From contig NZ_JACWMS010000002.1 of the NCBI RefSeq assembly GCF_014673215.1, positions 1,364,001 through 1,428,000 on the forward strand: 64,000 bases of DNA, given 5' to 3'. Under the pieces are notes generated by a model that searched no databases, had not been told where the DNA came from, and saw only the letters and a program-made list of their open reading frames with translations. Source of the stretch: Gordonia hankookensis (GTDB taxonomy: Bacteria > Actinomycetota > Actinomycetes > Mycobacteriales > Mycobacteriaceae). Both the position numbers and the translations under genes were made by a program. This document shows positions 25,758 to 33,461 of the stretch, in pieces (position 1 is the first letter of the stretch; the number at the start of each line of letters is the position of its first letter).

Positions 25758-26425
25758 TGCGGTCTGCTCCTTGCATAGGTGAGGTCGTCGTGCTCGACGA
25801 GCCGCCGGTCGTCGAGCAACGGTGTGAAGGCGTTCTGCAGGTGCGCGGCGTGCCCGGTGTCCGGCAGCACGCGATACCGGATACCCGTCAACGTCGACAA
25901 CGCTTGTACCGATTCGTGCCGCGCGACGGGCGACCACTCGCCGACGGTTAGCATCACCGACGCCGGATCGATCGACGGCGGTCGCGGTTCGAACGCCCGG
26001 AACATCGCCAGTTCGCGGCCGACGGTGTCGGCGTCGGCGGTTGTCATGTCCGGATGCCACCTCGGTCCGTACAGCGCACGGCCGAACCCGGTGACGCCGT
26101 CGGCACGGAATCCGGCGACCACGTCGTCGAGCAGTCCGGGGGCGAGTGAGCCGGCGGCGGATTCGTGCAGGATCGCCGCAGACATCGGTACCCCGCGAGC
26201 CGCGAGCTCGAGCCCGAGCGTGGCGCCCCCGCTGACGCCGATCACCAGCGCCCCGGCACACAACGGTGCCAGGGCCTGGATCTCGGTGTCGAGGTCGCCC
26301 GACTGCGGTCGGACCGGGACGTGCACGGTGAAGCCATTCCGCGACAGCGTCATTGCGGTCTGGTCCCACACGGTTGGGTCGACGGCGACGCCGCAGATCA
26401 GGATGGCGCGTGGATCACCGTTCAC
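25754..26425 (-). CDS. Small alpha/beta hydrolase in the cyanuric acid operon
   Basis: The product of 223 aa opens with [18 protein letters not shown], an oxyanion-hole strand. The likely nucleophile is the Ser in [13 protein letters not shown]. The acid may lie in [13 protein letters not shown] and the histidine in [15 protein letters not shown]. The cap is short, so a small substrate is expected. GTG 26425 overlaps the stop of the biuret hydrolase gene (GTGA), and its own stop overlaps the allophanate hydrolase start (ATGA). It is therefore firmly inside the operon. Known cyanuric acid routes use AtzE/AtzG/AtzH for carboxybiuret but no alpha/beta hydrolase of this kind that I know of. It could act on carboxybiuret, on an N-substituted triazine-derived urea or on an ester entry compound; all are inference. 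Confidence 0.75.
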   Translation of the reverse strand: MNGDPRAILICGVAVDPTVWDQTAMTLSRNGFTVHVPVRPQSGDLDTEIQALAPLCAGALVIGVSGGATLGLELAARGVPMSAAILHESAAGSLAPGLLDDVVAGFRADGVTGFGRALYGPRWHPDMTTADADTVGRELAMFRAFEPRPPSIDPASVMLTVGEWSPVARHESVQALSTLTGIRYRVLPDTGHAAHLQNAFTPLLDDRRLVEHDDLTYARSRPQ

Positions 26426-27129
26426 GTCGCGGCAGCGGCCACAGGTGCTCCCACTGCGGACAGTAACTGGGCCGACGTCGCTGTGGCTCCGAACACCCCG
26501 CCCTGCATGGCGATCATGCTGAGCGCGGCGAGATGGTGGTCATGGTCGGTGGCACCGGTGCAGTCGGAGAGGACGAGACACTCGTAGCCACGGTCGTTGG
26601 CTTCCCGCATCGTGGTGTGCACGCATACATCGGTGGTGATGCCGGTGAGGATCAGATGCGTGATGCCGGCGCTGCGCAGGATCAGATCCAGGTCGGTGGC
26701 GTAGAACGCGCCCTTGCCGGGCTTGTCGATGATCGGTTCACCAGGAACCGGGGCAACCTCCGGAACGATCTCCCACCCGGGCTCGCCCCGGACCAGGATC
26801 CGGCCGCACGGACCGACCGAGCCGATCTCGGCGCCGGCACGCGCCGAACGCCAGCGCTTGTTCTCGGGCAGGTCGCTGAGATCGGGGCGGTGACCCTCAC
26901 GGGTGTGCACGACCAACATGCCCTTCTCGCGGCAGGCGGCGAGGACCTCGGCGGTCGGCGCGAGTCCCGCTCGCGTGAGGGACAGGTCGTAGCCCATCGA
27001 GTCGACATAGCCGCCCGGCCCGCAGAAGTCGACCTGCCAGTCGATCAACACCAGTGCGGTGCGGCTGATGTCGACCGCGCCGTCGTAGGGCCACGGATAG
27101 GGATGTGCATCAACAGGTGTGGTCGTCAT
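26422..27129 (-). CDS. biuH: Biuret amidohydrolase (isochorismatase-like family)
   Basis: Biuret hydrolase converts biuret to allophanate and ammonia. The protein of 235 aa matches the rhizobial BiuH pattern closely: [28 protein letters not shown] with the catalytic Asp, [44 protein letters not shown] with the catalytic Lys, and [20 protein letters not shown] with the nucleophile Cys and the cis-peptide region. ATG 27129 overlaps the stop of the ring-opening amidohydrolase gene (ATGA). Substrate assignment rests on this signature and on the flanking atzD- and atzF-type genes. Confidence 0.9.
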   Translation of the reverse strand: MTTTPVDAHPYPWPYDGAVDISRTALVLIDWQVDFCGPGGYVDSMGYDLSLTRAGLAPTAEVLAACREKGMLVVHTREGHRPDLSDLPENKRWRSARAGAEIGSVGPCGRILVRGEPGWEIVPEVAPVPGEPIIDKPGKGAFYATDLDLILRSAGITHLILTGITTDVCVHTTMREANDRGYECLVLSDCTGATDHDHHLAALSMIAMQGGVFGATATSAQLLSAVGAPVAAAAT

Positions 27130-28169
27130 GTCGGATCTCCGAGCTCGTAGAGGAAGGTCACGCTGCCGCCGCCGGGCCGGCCCTGATGTTCGGCCCCGCC
27201 GGACACGTACACCGCGCCGTCACCCTTGACCGCAGCGGCCAGCGCACCGACGGCGGCGCGCGCGTGCCGTGTGGAGTTGATGTCGGAATCGGTCAGCATG
27301 GTGTGGCGCAGACCGCGGATGCTGCCGCTCGGGTCGGCCTCGGCCTTGACGAAGAGCTGTCGAATCGTGCCGCCGCGCTGGTCGATGAGTGCGGCAGCGT
27401 CCGTCAGCGCGTCCAGGTCGAATCCGTCCTTCATCTCGGTGTGCAGGGCACGCAACGGATTCGATGCATTCGGACTCTCCGCGACAACGAGGATGTGACA
27501 CGAGTCGAGCTCCGCACCGGCGCTCGCCGACGCCCGGTTCGACCATGCCGTACCACGCCCGGCCAATGCGTCGCGCGCGGCGTCGACGTCGATCTCGTCG
27601 AGCGCCACCGCGATCCCGAGCGAGCTCGCCGCACGCGACCGACCCATCGACTCATACGTGTCCGCCGATGCGGGTTCGATTCCCTGCGAACGCAGTTCGG
27701 TGATGTCGGTGGAGGTGAGCAGTGGGCACTTGACCAGGACGAGATGCACATCGGACGTCGCGACCCCGAGGTCGGCGATCATCTTCGCGACAGTGTCACG
27801 GACGGCGTCCATCTGGCCTTCCCGCCCGAGGTCGGCGAGCGGGATGGGCGCGGTCGTCGTCGCGGCGGCTACCATGCCGCGGTCATAGTGCTCACCGGAA
27901 TCGTCGTCGGCAATCAGGAGATTGACGTGTGGGGAGAGCACTCCTTCGGTGCCGCCGGAGAACACTGTCACCGCATCGGGGCGGAGGTGAGGTTCCCAGG
28001 CGGCGGCCGACAGGGTTCTACTGAAGTCGTTGACGCACCCGTTGCCCTCGGTCTTGCCGATGACGGCGAGGATGGATGTCGGGTCGACGCCGTGCTCGGC
28101 GGCCAGTCGTAGTGCACTGGTGTCGTCGGGTCCCGCGGTGGGAAATGTCAGGAGTCGGACTCCGGTCAT
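27126..28169 (-). CDS. atzD: Ring-opening amidohydrolase, probably cyanuric acid hydrolase
   Basis: This family contains only cyanuric acid hydrolases and barbiturases. The protein of 347 aa has the three-repeat layout with Lys-Ser pairs: Lys39 ([15 protein letters not shown]) with Ser71 ([12 protein letters not shown]), Lys147 (LVKCPLLTS) with a Ser in [10 protein letters not shown], and Lys275 ([11 protein letters not shown]) with Ser323 ([15 protein letters not shown]). ATG 28169 has AAGGAGG upstream and overlaps the permease stop (ATGA). Neighbouring biuret and allophanate hydrolases argue for cyanuric acid. Barbiturase remains possible, because residues that set substrate choice were not aligned. 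The product is carboxybiuret, which decarboxylates to biuret. Confidence 0.85.
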   Translation of the reverse strand: MTGVRLLTFPTAGPDDTSALRLAAEHGVDPTSILAVIGKTEGNGCVNDFSRTLSAAAWEPHLRPDAVTVFSGGTEGVLSPHVNLLIADDDSGEHYDRGMVAAATTTAPIPLADLGREGQMDAVRDTVAKMIADLGVATSDVHLVLVKCPLLTSTDITELRSQGIEPASADTYESMGRSRAASSLGIAVALDEIDVDAARDALAGRGTAWSNRASASAGAELDSCHILVVAESPNASNPLRALHTEMKDGFDLDALTDAAALIDQRGGTIRQLFVKAEADPSGSIRGLRHTMLTDSDINSTRHARAAVGALAAAVKGDGAVYVSGGAEHQGRPGGGSVTFLYELGDPT

Positions 28170-29524
28170 ACCGTAACCTCCTTGTCAGGTGTGGTTGTCG
28201 TCGTGGGGGATTGCTTCTCGGGTCGCCGCCGGCGGCGGGGGAGATGGTGGAAGAAGAGGTTGAGGACTAAGGCGGTGATCACGGCGCTGCTGATCGCGTT
28301 GCCGAAGATGATCTGCACCTCAGAGGGGAACTGTGAGTAGATGTCCGACGACACGATCGGGATCATCCCGGCGCCGAGGGCGAGAGAGACGATCAGGAGA
28401 TTGTCGTTGTCGCGGTAGTCGACCTGGGCCAGGGTGCTGATGCCCGTTCCGGCCACGGTCGCGAACATGAGAAGGCTGACGGAGCCGATCACCACGCCGG
28501 GCAGGCTGGCGATGGTCTCACCGAGTTTGGGTATCAGGGCCAGCACGATGAGGAGACCGCCGGCGACGACGACCACCGAGCGTGCTGCGACCTGGGTGAT
28601 CCGGACGAGGCTGACGTTCTGCGCAAAGATGGTGTCGGGGAACGACGTCCACAACCCCGCCAGAACTGCGGAGGCGCCGTCGGCGGCCAGGCCGCGAGCG
28701 ATTCGCTTCGGTGTCACGTCGGTGCCGGTGGTTTCTCCGATGGCCATCATGTACGCGGTGGACTCGATGAAGATCACCAGCATCACGATGCTCATCGAGA
28801 TGATCCCGGCGACCGGGAACGTGGGGGCGCCGAAGAGGAAGGGTTGCGGGATGCCGAACCAGGCGGCGTCGCCGACGCCGGAGAAGTCGGTCAACGACAT
28901 CAGCGCTGCGACAGCGGTTCCGAGGACCAGAGCGATCAGCACCGCAGCTTGCCGAAGAATGCCTCGGGCGTAACGCATCAGGGCGACCGCCACCAGGATG
29001 ATGCCGAGCGCGAGGGCCAGATGGGAGCCGCTGGCAGGCTGATCGTCGAAGGTCATGGACACGGCCTTGCCGATGAGGCTGAGTCCGATCATGGTCACGG
29101 CAGCGCCGCGGACAGCCGGTGGGAAGTACTTCAGCAACTTCGAAAATGGCACGGCGACAAGCAGTCCGAACACGCCGGCGCCGATCATCGATCCATAGAC
29201 CGCGTTGATCCCGTACTCCTGGCCGATCATGATCATCGGGGTGACGGCGGTGAATGACGCGCCGGCCACCACCGGCAGCTTGGCACCCAGCACTTTTCCG
29301 ACACCGGCGGCCTGGATGATGGTGACGATGCCGGCGATCAGCAGGTCGGCGTTGACGAGGAGCCCGATGGTGCGTTTGTCGAGATCCATCGCCGCACCGA
29401 ACACCAAAGGCACTGCGACGCAACCGGTGTACATGACGAGGACGTGTTGAGCGCCGAAGACGGCGGTCTGCCATCCTCGGAGCCGGCGCTGCTCGGGGCC
29501 GGCAGTGGGCGAAGTCGTTGGCAT
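28166..29524 (-). CDS. NCS2-family nucleobase/cyanurate permease
   Basis: This is an integral membrane protein of 452 aa with about 14 hydrophobic segments (for example QTAVFGAQHVLVMYTGCVAV, AVTMIGLSLIGKAVSM, LVIFIESTAYMMAIGETTG). The IESTAYMMAIGE and SFPDTIFAQNVSLVRITQVA segments are typical of the xanthine/uracil permease (NCS2) family, where they line the binding site. The start ATG 29524 lies inside an inverted repeat that is probably the operator. It is the first gene of the operon, coupled to atzD by an ATGA overlap, so the likely cargo is cyanuric acid or a related ring compound. Cargo is inferred from the operon. Confidence 0.85.
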   Translation of the reverse strand: MPTTSPTAGPEQRRLRGWQTAVFGAQHVLVMYTGCVAVPLVFGAAMDLDKRTIGLLVNADLLIAGIVTIIQAAGVGKVLGAKLPVVAGASFTAVTPMIMIGQEYGINAVYGSMIGAGVFGLLVAVPFSKLLKYFPPAVRGAAVTMIGLSLIGKAVSMTFDDQPASGSHLALALGIILVAVALMRYARGILRQAAVLIALVLGTAVAALMSLTDFSGVGDAAWFGIPQPFLFGAPTFPVAGIISMSIVMLVIFIESTAYMMAIGETTGTDVTPKRIARGLAADGASAVLAGLWTSFPDTIFAQNVSLVRITQVAARSVVVVAGGLLIVLALIPKLGETIASLPGVVIGSVSLLMFATVAGTGISTLAQVDYRDNDNLLIVSLALGAGMIPIVSSDIYSQFPSEVQIIFGNAISSAVITALVLNLFFHHLPRRRRRPEKQSPTTTTTPDKEVTV

Positions 29525-29605
29525 ACGAAATTCGTATACGTTTGATGTGTCTCTTGCGTTAGACGGTGTAACCAACACGTAAAACGAGGAGAGTTCGTAT
29601 ACGAA
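29523..29605. promoter_or_regulatory. Two GntR-type operator palindromes around the permease start
   Basis: TTCGTATACGAA at 29594-29605 is a perfect 12-bp palindrome. At 29523-29537 ATACGAA-A-TTCGTAT is a perfect 7+7 inverted repeat that runs into TTCGTATACG at 29531-29540, the same core as the distal site. The proximal site covers the permease ATG (29524). The core GTATAC with flanking T/A fits operators of FCD-type GntR regulators, and such a gene lies just upstream (29637). The sites should control the cyanuric acid operon by blocking transcription. Confidence 0.65.
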
Positions 29606-29610
29606 AACGA

Positions 29611-29656
29611 AGGTCACAGAAGGTCGTGGAGTAAGGTCACAGAAGGTCGTGGAGTA
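29611..29656. repeat. Tandem 23-bp duplication at the end of the GntR gene
   Basis: AGGTCACAGAAGGTCGTGGA plus GTA occurs twice in a row, 29611-29633 and 29634-29656, identical. The second copy encodes the C-terminus and stop of the GntR protein (LLHDLL, TGA at 29639-29637); the first copy is a non-coding duplicate just after the stop. It adds spacing between the regulator and the operators. Confidence 0.8.
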
Positions 29657-30338
29657 GCGCCTCGTCCTTCTGTACATGTTCGTCCATCAGGTAGCCGGCC
29701 TGGACAGGCGACCCGTCGAGGATGGCACCGGCGATCGCGGTGTGATCGCGCCAGCAGCCATCGGCCCGGCTTTCGACGTCGCGGTCGAACACCCACGCGA
29801 TCCGTCGGAACGTGTGCTCCAGCATGCGGGCGAGTTCGCCGTTCCCGGACGCCTGTGCGACCAGGGTGTGGAACCGCAACACGAGGGGTGGGACCTGATC
29901 GTGCTGATGGGTGCGCTCGGCGTGGCGACCGGACTCGGTGACCTGCCGGAGTTCGGCGGCGACGGTCCCCCCGAGCCGCTCGGCCGCAAGCCTGGCGCCG
30001 AGCACCTCGAGACCCCGGCGCACCTGCATGAGTTCGAGAGCGTCGACGCGGGAACTGCCGGAGACGGTGGCACCTTTGTATCGCTCCAACGTGACGAAGC
30101 CTTCGCTCTGGAGCTGGGACAGCGCTTCGCGGACGGGGACGCGCGAAACGCCGAAGCGCCCGGCCAACATGGGCTCGGGGAGCCGGTCGCCGGGACTGAG
30201 CCGGTTGTCGAGAACGTCGTCGCGGATGGCGGCGGCGATCGACTCCCGGGTGGCCGGGCGGATCGCCGTACTGTCGGAACTCACCTCCTCAGAATAGGCC
30301 GTCGGGTGCCGGGGTTGGGCCACGGATGTCGAGACCAT
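29637..30338 (-). CDS. GntR-family regulator (FCD type) of the cyanuric acid operon
   Basis: The winged helix-turn-helix is at RESIAAAIRDDVLDNRLSPG...VSRVPVREALSQLQSEGFV, the GntR signature. The C-terminal half (LELMQVRRGLEVLGARLAAE, FHTLVAQASGNGELARMLEH, WRDHTAIAGAILDGS) is an FCD ligand-binding domain, which usually binds small carboxylates or similar metabolites with a metal. Several starts are possible: ATG 30338 is chosen, GTG 30284 has GAGGAG directly against it (too close), and the frame is open to 30443. It precedes the permease gene on the same strand with two palindromes between them, so it most likely senses the pathway substrate or product and represses the operon, perhaps including itself. 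Confidence 0.75.
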   Translation of the reverse strand: MVSTSVAQPRHPTAYSEEVSSDSTAIRPATRESIAAAIRDDVLDNRLSPGDRLPEPMLAGRFGVSRVPVREALSQLQSEGFVTLERYKGATVSGSSRVDALELMQVRRGLEVLGARLAAERLGGTVAAELRQVTESGRHAERTHQHDQVPPLVLRFHTLVAQASGNGELARMLEHTFRRIAWVFDRDVESRADGCWRDHTAIAGAILDGSPVQAGYLMDEHVQKDEALLHDLL

Positions 30339-30451
30339 CAGTGCATCAACACTTCTGGCGCATCTCAGTCGATGGGCGAGGCCCGGATTCGTCACGTAGC
30401 CGTAACAGACCCCACACGTCCACGTCATCGGCCGCGCCCACACTCATCCGA

Positions 30452-30490
30452 GTGTGATCACACATGGCATTCGGATCGGAGTGATATCAC
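30452..30490. promoter_or_regulatory. Two perfect palindromes upstream of the GntR-amidase gene
   Basis: GTGTGATCACAC at 30452-30463 and GTGATATCAC at 30481-30490 are perfect palindromes with centres 28 bases apart, just before GTG 30492. They share the half-site GTGAT and lie where a promoter and operator of the plus-strand operon should be. The fused GntR protein encoded next is the natural candidate to bind them. This is inferred from position and symmetry. Confidence 0.55.
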
Positions 30491-30491
30491 A

Positions 30492-32669
30492 GTGGCAACG
30501 GACATACTGACGCCCACCATCGGGGAAAGCGTCTACCAGGAGATTCGACGCAAGATCCTCGACGGTCGGATCGCCCCGGGTACGCGGGTATCCATCAGAT
30601 CGCTTGCGCAGTCGCTCGGCGTATCCACGATGCCCACACGTGAGGCCCTCAAGCGCCTGCACTTCGAAGGACTCGTCGAGTTCGACCGTCGCGCCGTGAC
30701 CGTCACCAGCCTGAACGCCCGTGAGATCCGGCAGCTCTTCGCCATCCGATTGACACTCGAATCGCAGGCAACCGAATGGGCCCTGCCGCGACTCGACCAC
30801 GAATCCATCGTCTCGATGCGCAAGATCCTCGACCAGATGGCCTCATCCGGCATCACCGCTCACGAATGGCGCGAACTCAACCGCGAGTTCCATCAGACGT
30901 TCTATGACTGCGCCGACAGCCGTTACCTTGGCGAACTGATCCGGAACACATGGGACCGGGTCCAGCCGTACATGGCGATCTATGCCACCGTGCCACACAC
31001 CCTCGACGAGGCGCGACGTCAGCACGAGCAGATGTTCGACCTCATGTGCGACGGCCGACTGGACGAACTCCTCGACGCGACACGACACCATCTCGAGCAC
31101 ACTGCAGACGCCATCGTCGGCGCTCTCGACGGCGGACTCGGTTCGGACAAGGAGCACCACGTGAACTATGCGGAACTGACCATCGACGAGCTGCATCGCA
31201 TGATCCGCAGCGGGGAGACCACCAGCGCGGCGGTGACCGGCTGGTACCTGAACCGGATCGACGACATCGACTCGATCGACAATCCCGACGGACTCCAGAT
31301 CAACTCGGTGGTGACGGTCAACGACCGGGCACTGCGAGATGCCGCGTACATCGACGAGATCTATGCCAAGACAGGCGAACTCGTCGGACCGCTGCACGGT
31401 GTTCCGATCCTGGTGAAAGATCAGGGCGAGACCGCAGGAATTCCCACTGCCTTCGGGTCCGAAGTATTCGCGGACTATGTACCGGATGCCGATGCCGTCG
31501 TTGTCCGACGACTTCGCGAGGCCGGGGCGATCATCCTGGGCAAGACGTCGATGTGCGACTTCGCCGCCGGGTGGTTCTCCTTCTCCTCACGCTCAGAGCA
31601 CACCAAGAATCCGTACGACCCCAGTCGCGAGACCGGCGGGTCCAGTGCGGGTACCGCAGCGGCCGTCACCGCGAACCTCTGCCTCGTCGGCATCGGGGAG
31701 GACACCGGTGGCTCCATCCGGCTGCCGTCGTCGTTCACCAATCTGTTCGGCCTACGCGTGACGACGGGTCTCATTCCGCGGACCGGCTTCTCCCCGCTGT
31801 TGCACTTCCAGGACACCCCCGGGCCGATGGCGAGGACCGTGACCGATCTGGCGCGCGTGCTGGACACTATCGTCGGATTCGACACCTCCGACGCCTATTC
31901 CGGTGTCGCGACCACGAACCCGGACGTCGGGGACTATCGCGCAGCGCTGGACGACGTGGCGTCGTCCGCGTTGGCCTCGTACCGAGTCGGGGTCCTCACG
32001 GACGCGTTCGGCCACGGAGTCGGCGAGGACCAGACGAACGCTGTCGTCCGAGCCGCGATCGACGAACTCGCCACATGCGGAACAACTGTCGTCGGGGATC
32101 TCGTCATGGGCGATCTGCAGAACTGGATTCGCGAGACCTCGCTCTACAGCTTGCGGTCCAAACAGGACATCGATGCGTTCCTCCGCAATCGTCCGACGGC
32201 ACCGGCGACCTCGGTCAAGGAGATCGTGGCGGCCGGCGCGTTCCACCCCCTCACCGACCTCATGCGCGACATCGGGGACGCTCCCGACGACGTCGACGAC
32301 AACCCCGAATACCTGCGCGGTCGTCTGCGGCAGGAGGAATGGCGTCGCGTGCTCGTCTCGATGATGGCCGAGGCCGACGTCGACTTCCTGGTCTACCCGA
32401 CCGTCCAGGTACCCGCGCCCACGCGTGACGACCTCGCCGCCAAGCGGTGGACCGCACTGGATTTCCCGACCAACACGGTCATCGCGTCACAGACCTCGCT
32501 GCCGGCGATGAGCATCCCTGTCGGCTTCACCGACGACGGACTTCCGATCGGGATGGAGGTGGTAGGGCGGCAGTTCTCCGAACGAGCCCTGCTCCGATTC
32601 GCCCGTGCCTGGGAGCTGGCCGCGAACCCGAGACGGCCCGCCGTGGCGACCGTGCTCGACGAGGGCTGA
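30492..32669 (+). CDS. GntR-family regulator reading straight into an amidase (725-aa continuous frame)
   Basis: From GTG 30492 (GGAG ten bases upstream) residues 10-75 form a GntR winged helix (IRRKILDGRIAPGTRVSIRS, STMPTREALKRLHFEGLVEF). Residues 80-215 form an FCD domain (REFHQTFYDCADSRYLGELI, RRQHEQMFDLMCDGRLDELL). No stop codon follows. The frame runs on into a full amidase-signature enzyme from residue 224, with Lys86, Ser161 and Ser185 in amidase numbering (LVKDQGETAG, GGSSAGTAAAV, DTGGSIRLPS). Separate regulator and amidase genes would be normal, so this is a fusion, or two products from one frame (see the internal start at 31161). The operon continues with PxpA, an NCS1 permease and a formamidase-type enzyme. 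The regulator probably senses the amide substrate or its product. Confidence 0.75.
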   Translation: MATDILTPTIGESVYQEIRRKILDGRIAPGTRVSIRSLAQSLGVSTMPTREALKRLHFEGLVEFDRRAVTVTSLNAREIRQLFAIRLTLESQATEWALPRLDHESIVSMRKILDQMASSGITAHEWRELNREFHQTFYDCADSRYLGELIRNTWDRVQPYMAIYATVPHTLDEARRQHEQMFDLMCDGRLDELLDATRHHLEHTADAIVGALDGGLGSDKEHHVNYAELTIDELHRMIRSGETTSAAVTGWYLNRIDDIDSIDNPDGLQINSVVTVNDRALRDAAYIDEIYAKTGELVGPLHGVPILVKDQGETAGIPTAFGSEVFADYVPDADAVVVRRLREAGAIILGKTSMCDFAAGWFSFSSRSEHTKNPYDPSRETGGSSAGTAAAVTANLCLVGIGEDTGGSIRLPSSFTNLFGLRVTTGLIPRTGFSPLLHFQDTPGPMARTVTDLARVLDTIVGFDTSDAYSGVATTNPDVGDYRAALDDVASSALASYRVGVLTDAFGHGVGEDQTNAVVRAAIDELATCGTTVVGDLVMGDLQNWIRETSLYSLRSKQDIDAFLRNRPTAPATSVKEIVAAGAFHPLTDLMRDIGDAPDDVDDNPEYLRGRLRQEEWRRVLVSMMAEADVDFLVYPTVQVPAPTRDDLAAKRWTALDFPTNTVIASQTSLPAMSIPVGFTDDGLPIGMEVVGRQFSERALLRFARAWELAANPRRPAVATVLDEG
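31161..32669 (+). other. Likely internal translation start giving a free amidase, 502 aa
   Basis: GTG 31161 (MNYAELTIDELHRMIRSGET) lies in the same frame as the upstream GntR part and has AAGGAG six bases before it, a strong ribosome binding site. The N-terminus that results is exactly where amidase-signature enzymes normally begin. So the cell may make a free amidase as well as, or instead of, the 725-residue fusion. The amidase alone has a complete Ser-cisSer-Lys triad. Its substrate is unknown; the family includes enzymes for ureides, biuret-like compounds and aryl amides. Confidence 0.6.
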
Positions 32670-32672
32670 GTC

Positions 32673-33461
32673 GTGGAGATCGACATCAACTGCGATCTGG
32701 GTGAGAGTTTCGGCGTCTACGTCTATGGGGCCGACCCGGACATGATGCCGCTCATCACCTCCGCCAACATCGCATGCGGAGCCCACGGGGGAGACCCGGC
32801 GGTGATGCGGGAGTCCGTGGATCTCGCCATCGCCCACGGCGTGTCGATCGGCGCGCACATCGGCCTCGAGGATCGCGCGGGCTTCGGACGCCGAGAAATA
32901 CCGACCACGCCGCAGCAGGCCTACGACCTGTGTCTCTATCAGGTGGGTGCGCTGGAGGCGTTCGTCCGCGTGGCCGGAACCGCCATGCAGCATGTGAAAC
33001 CACATGGCGCGCTGTACATGATGGCCAATCGCGATGCGGTTCTGGCCGACGCGATCTGTCTCGCAATCCGGAGCTGGAATCCGGCCCTGTGTCTGTATGT
33101 GCTACCGGGCTCAGCGCTCCACTGTTGCGCCGTCGAGCATGGTCTGACGGTCATCCCGGAGATCTTCGCCGATCGTCCCTACCAAGACGGCGACGTCCAG
33201 ATGTATGACCGCACCGCACAACTCATCGGGGGACCCGACGTCGTCGTCGCTCGAACTCTTGAACAGTTGGACGGGCCACACCGCGGAGAGATCCGCACGG
33301 TGTGCCTGCACAGCGATACCCCGAACGCGCCGGCACTGCTGCACGCCGTGCGTTCTGCCCTCAACGTCGAGGGCTACAGCTTCGTCTCGCCCAGTGCGGC
33401 GCAGATGGAGATGGTCACTCGCCCGAATCACACCGCATTGGCCCAGAAGGGATTCCTATGA
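32673..33461 (+). CDS. pxpA: LamB/YcsF-family protein (5-oxoprolinase subunit PxpA type)
   Basis: The sequence MEIDINCDLGESFGVYVYG and the segments SANIACGAHGGDP, GAHIGLEDRAGFGRR, HVKPHGALYMM and FADRPYQDG are the LamB/YcsF signature. In bacteria PxpA works with PxpB and PxpC to open 5-oxoproline with ATP. No pxpB or pxpC gene lies in this window, so here the protein may serve another lactam or cyclic amide in partnership with the amidases. GTG 32673 follows the amidase stop by three bases, and its own stop overlaps the permease start (ATGA). The length of 262 aa is normal. The family call is strong; its reaction here is open. Confidence 0.85.
   Translation: MEIDINCDLGESFGVYVYGADPDMMPLITSANIACGAHGGDPAVMRESVDLAIAHGVSIGAHIGLEDRAGFGRREIPTTPQQAYDLCLYQVGALEAFVRVAGTAMQHVKPHGALYMMANRDAVLADAICLAIRSWNPALCLYVLPGSALHCCAVEHGLTVIPEIFADRPYQDGDVQMYDRTAQLIGGPDVVVARTLEQLDGPHRGEIRTVCLHSDTPNAPALLHAVRSALNVEGYSFVSPSAAQMEMVTRPNHTALAQKGFL

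Noticed and set aside
25758-26369. In-frame upstream extension of the allophanate hydrolase
   Set aside because: The frame is open but overlaps the alpha/beta hydrolase gene entirely and gives Arg-rich sequence; ATG 25757 has a good ribosome binding site and an ATGA overlap.
26533-28112. Plus-strand open frames of 205 and 335 codons
   Set aside because: They are shadows of biuH and the ring-opening amidohydrolase, which carry full catalytic motifs.
29676-30491. In-frame upstream extension of the GntR-amidase gene
   Set aside because: It is antisense to the first GntR gene; GTG 30492 after the palindromes is a normal GntR start.
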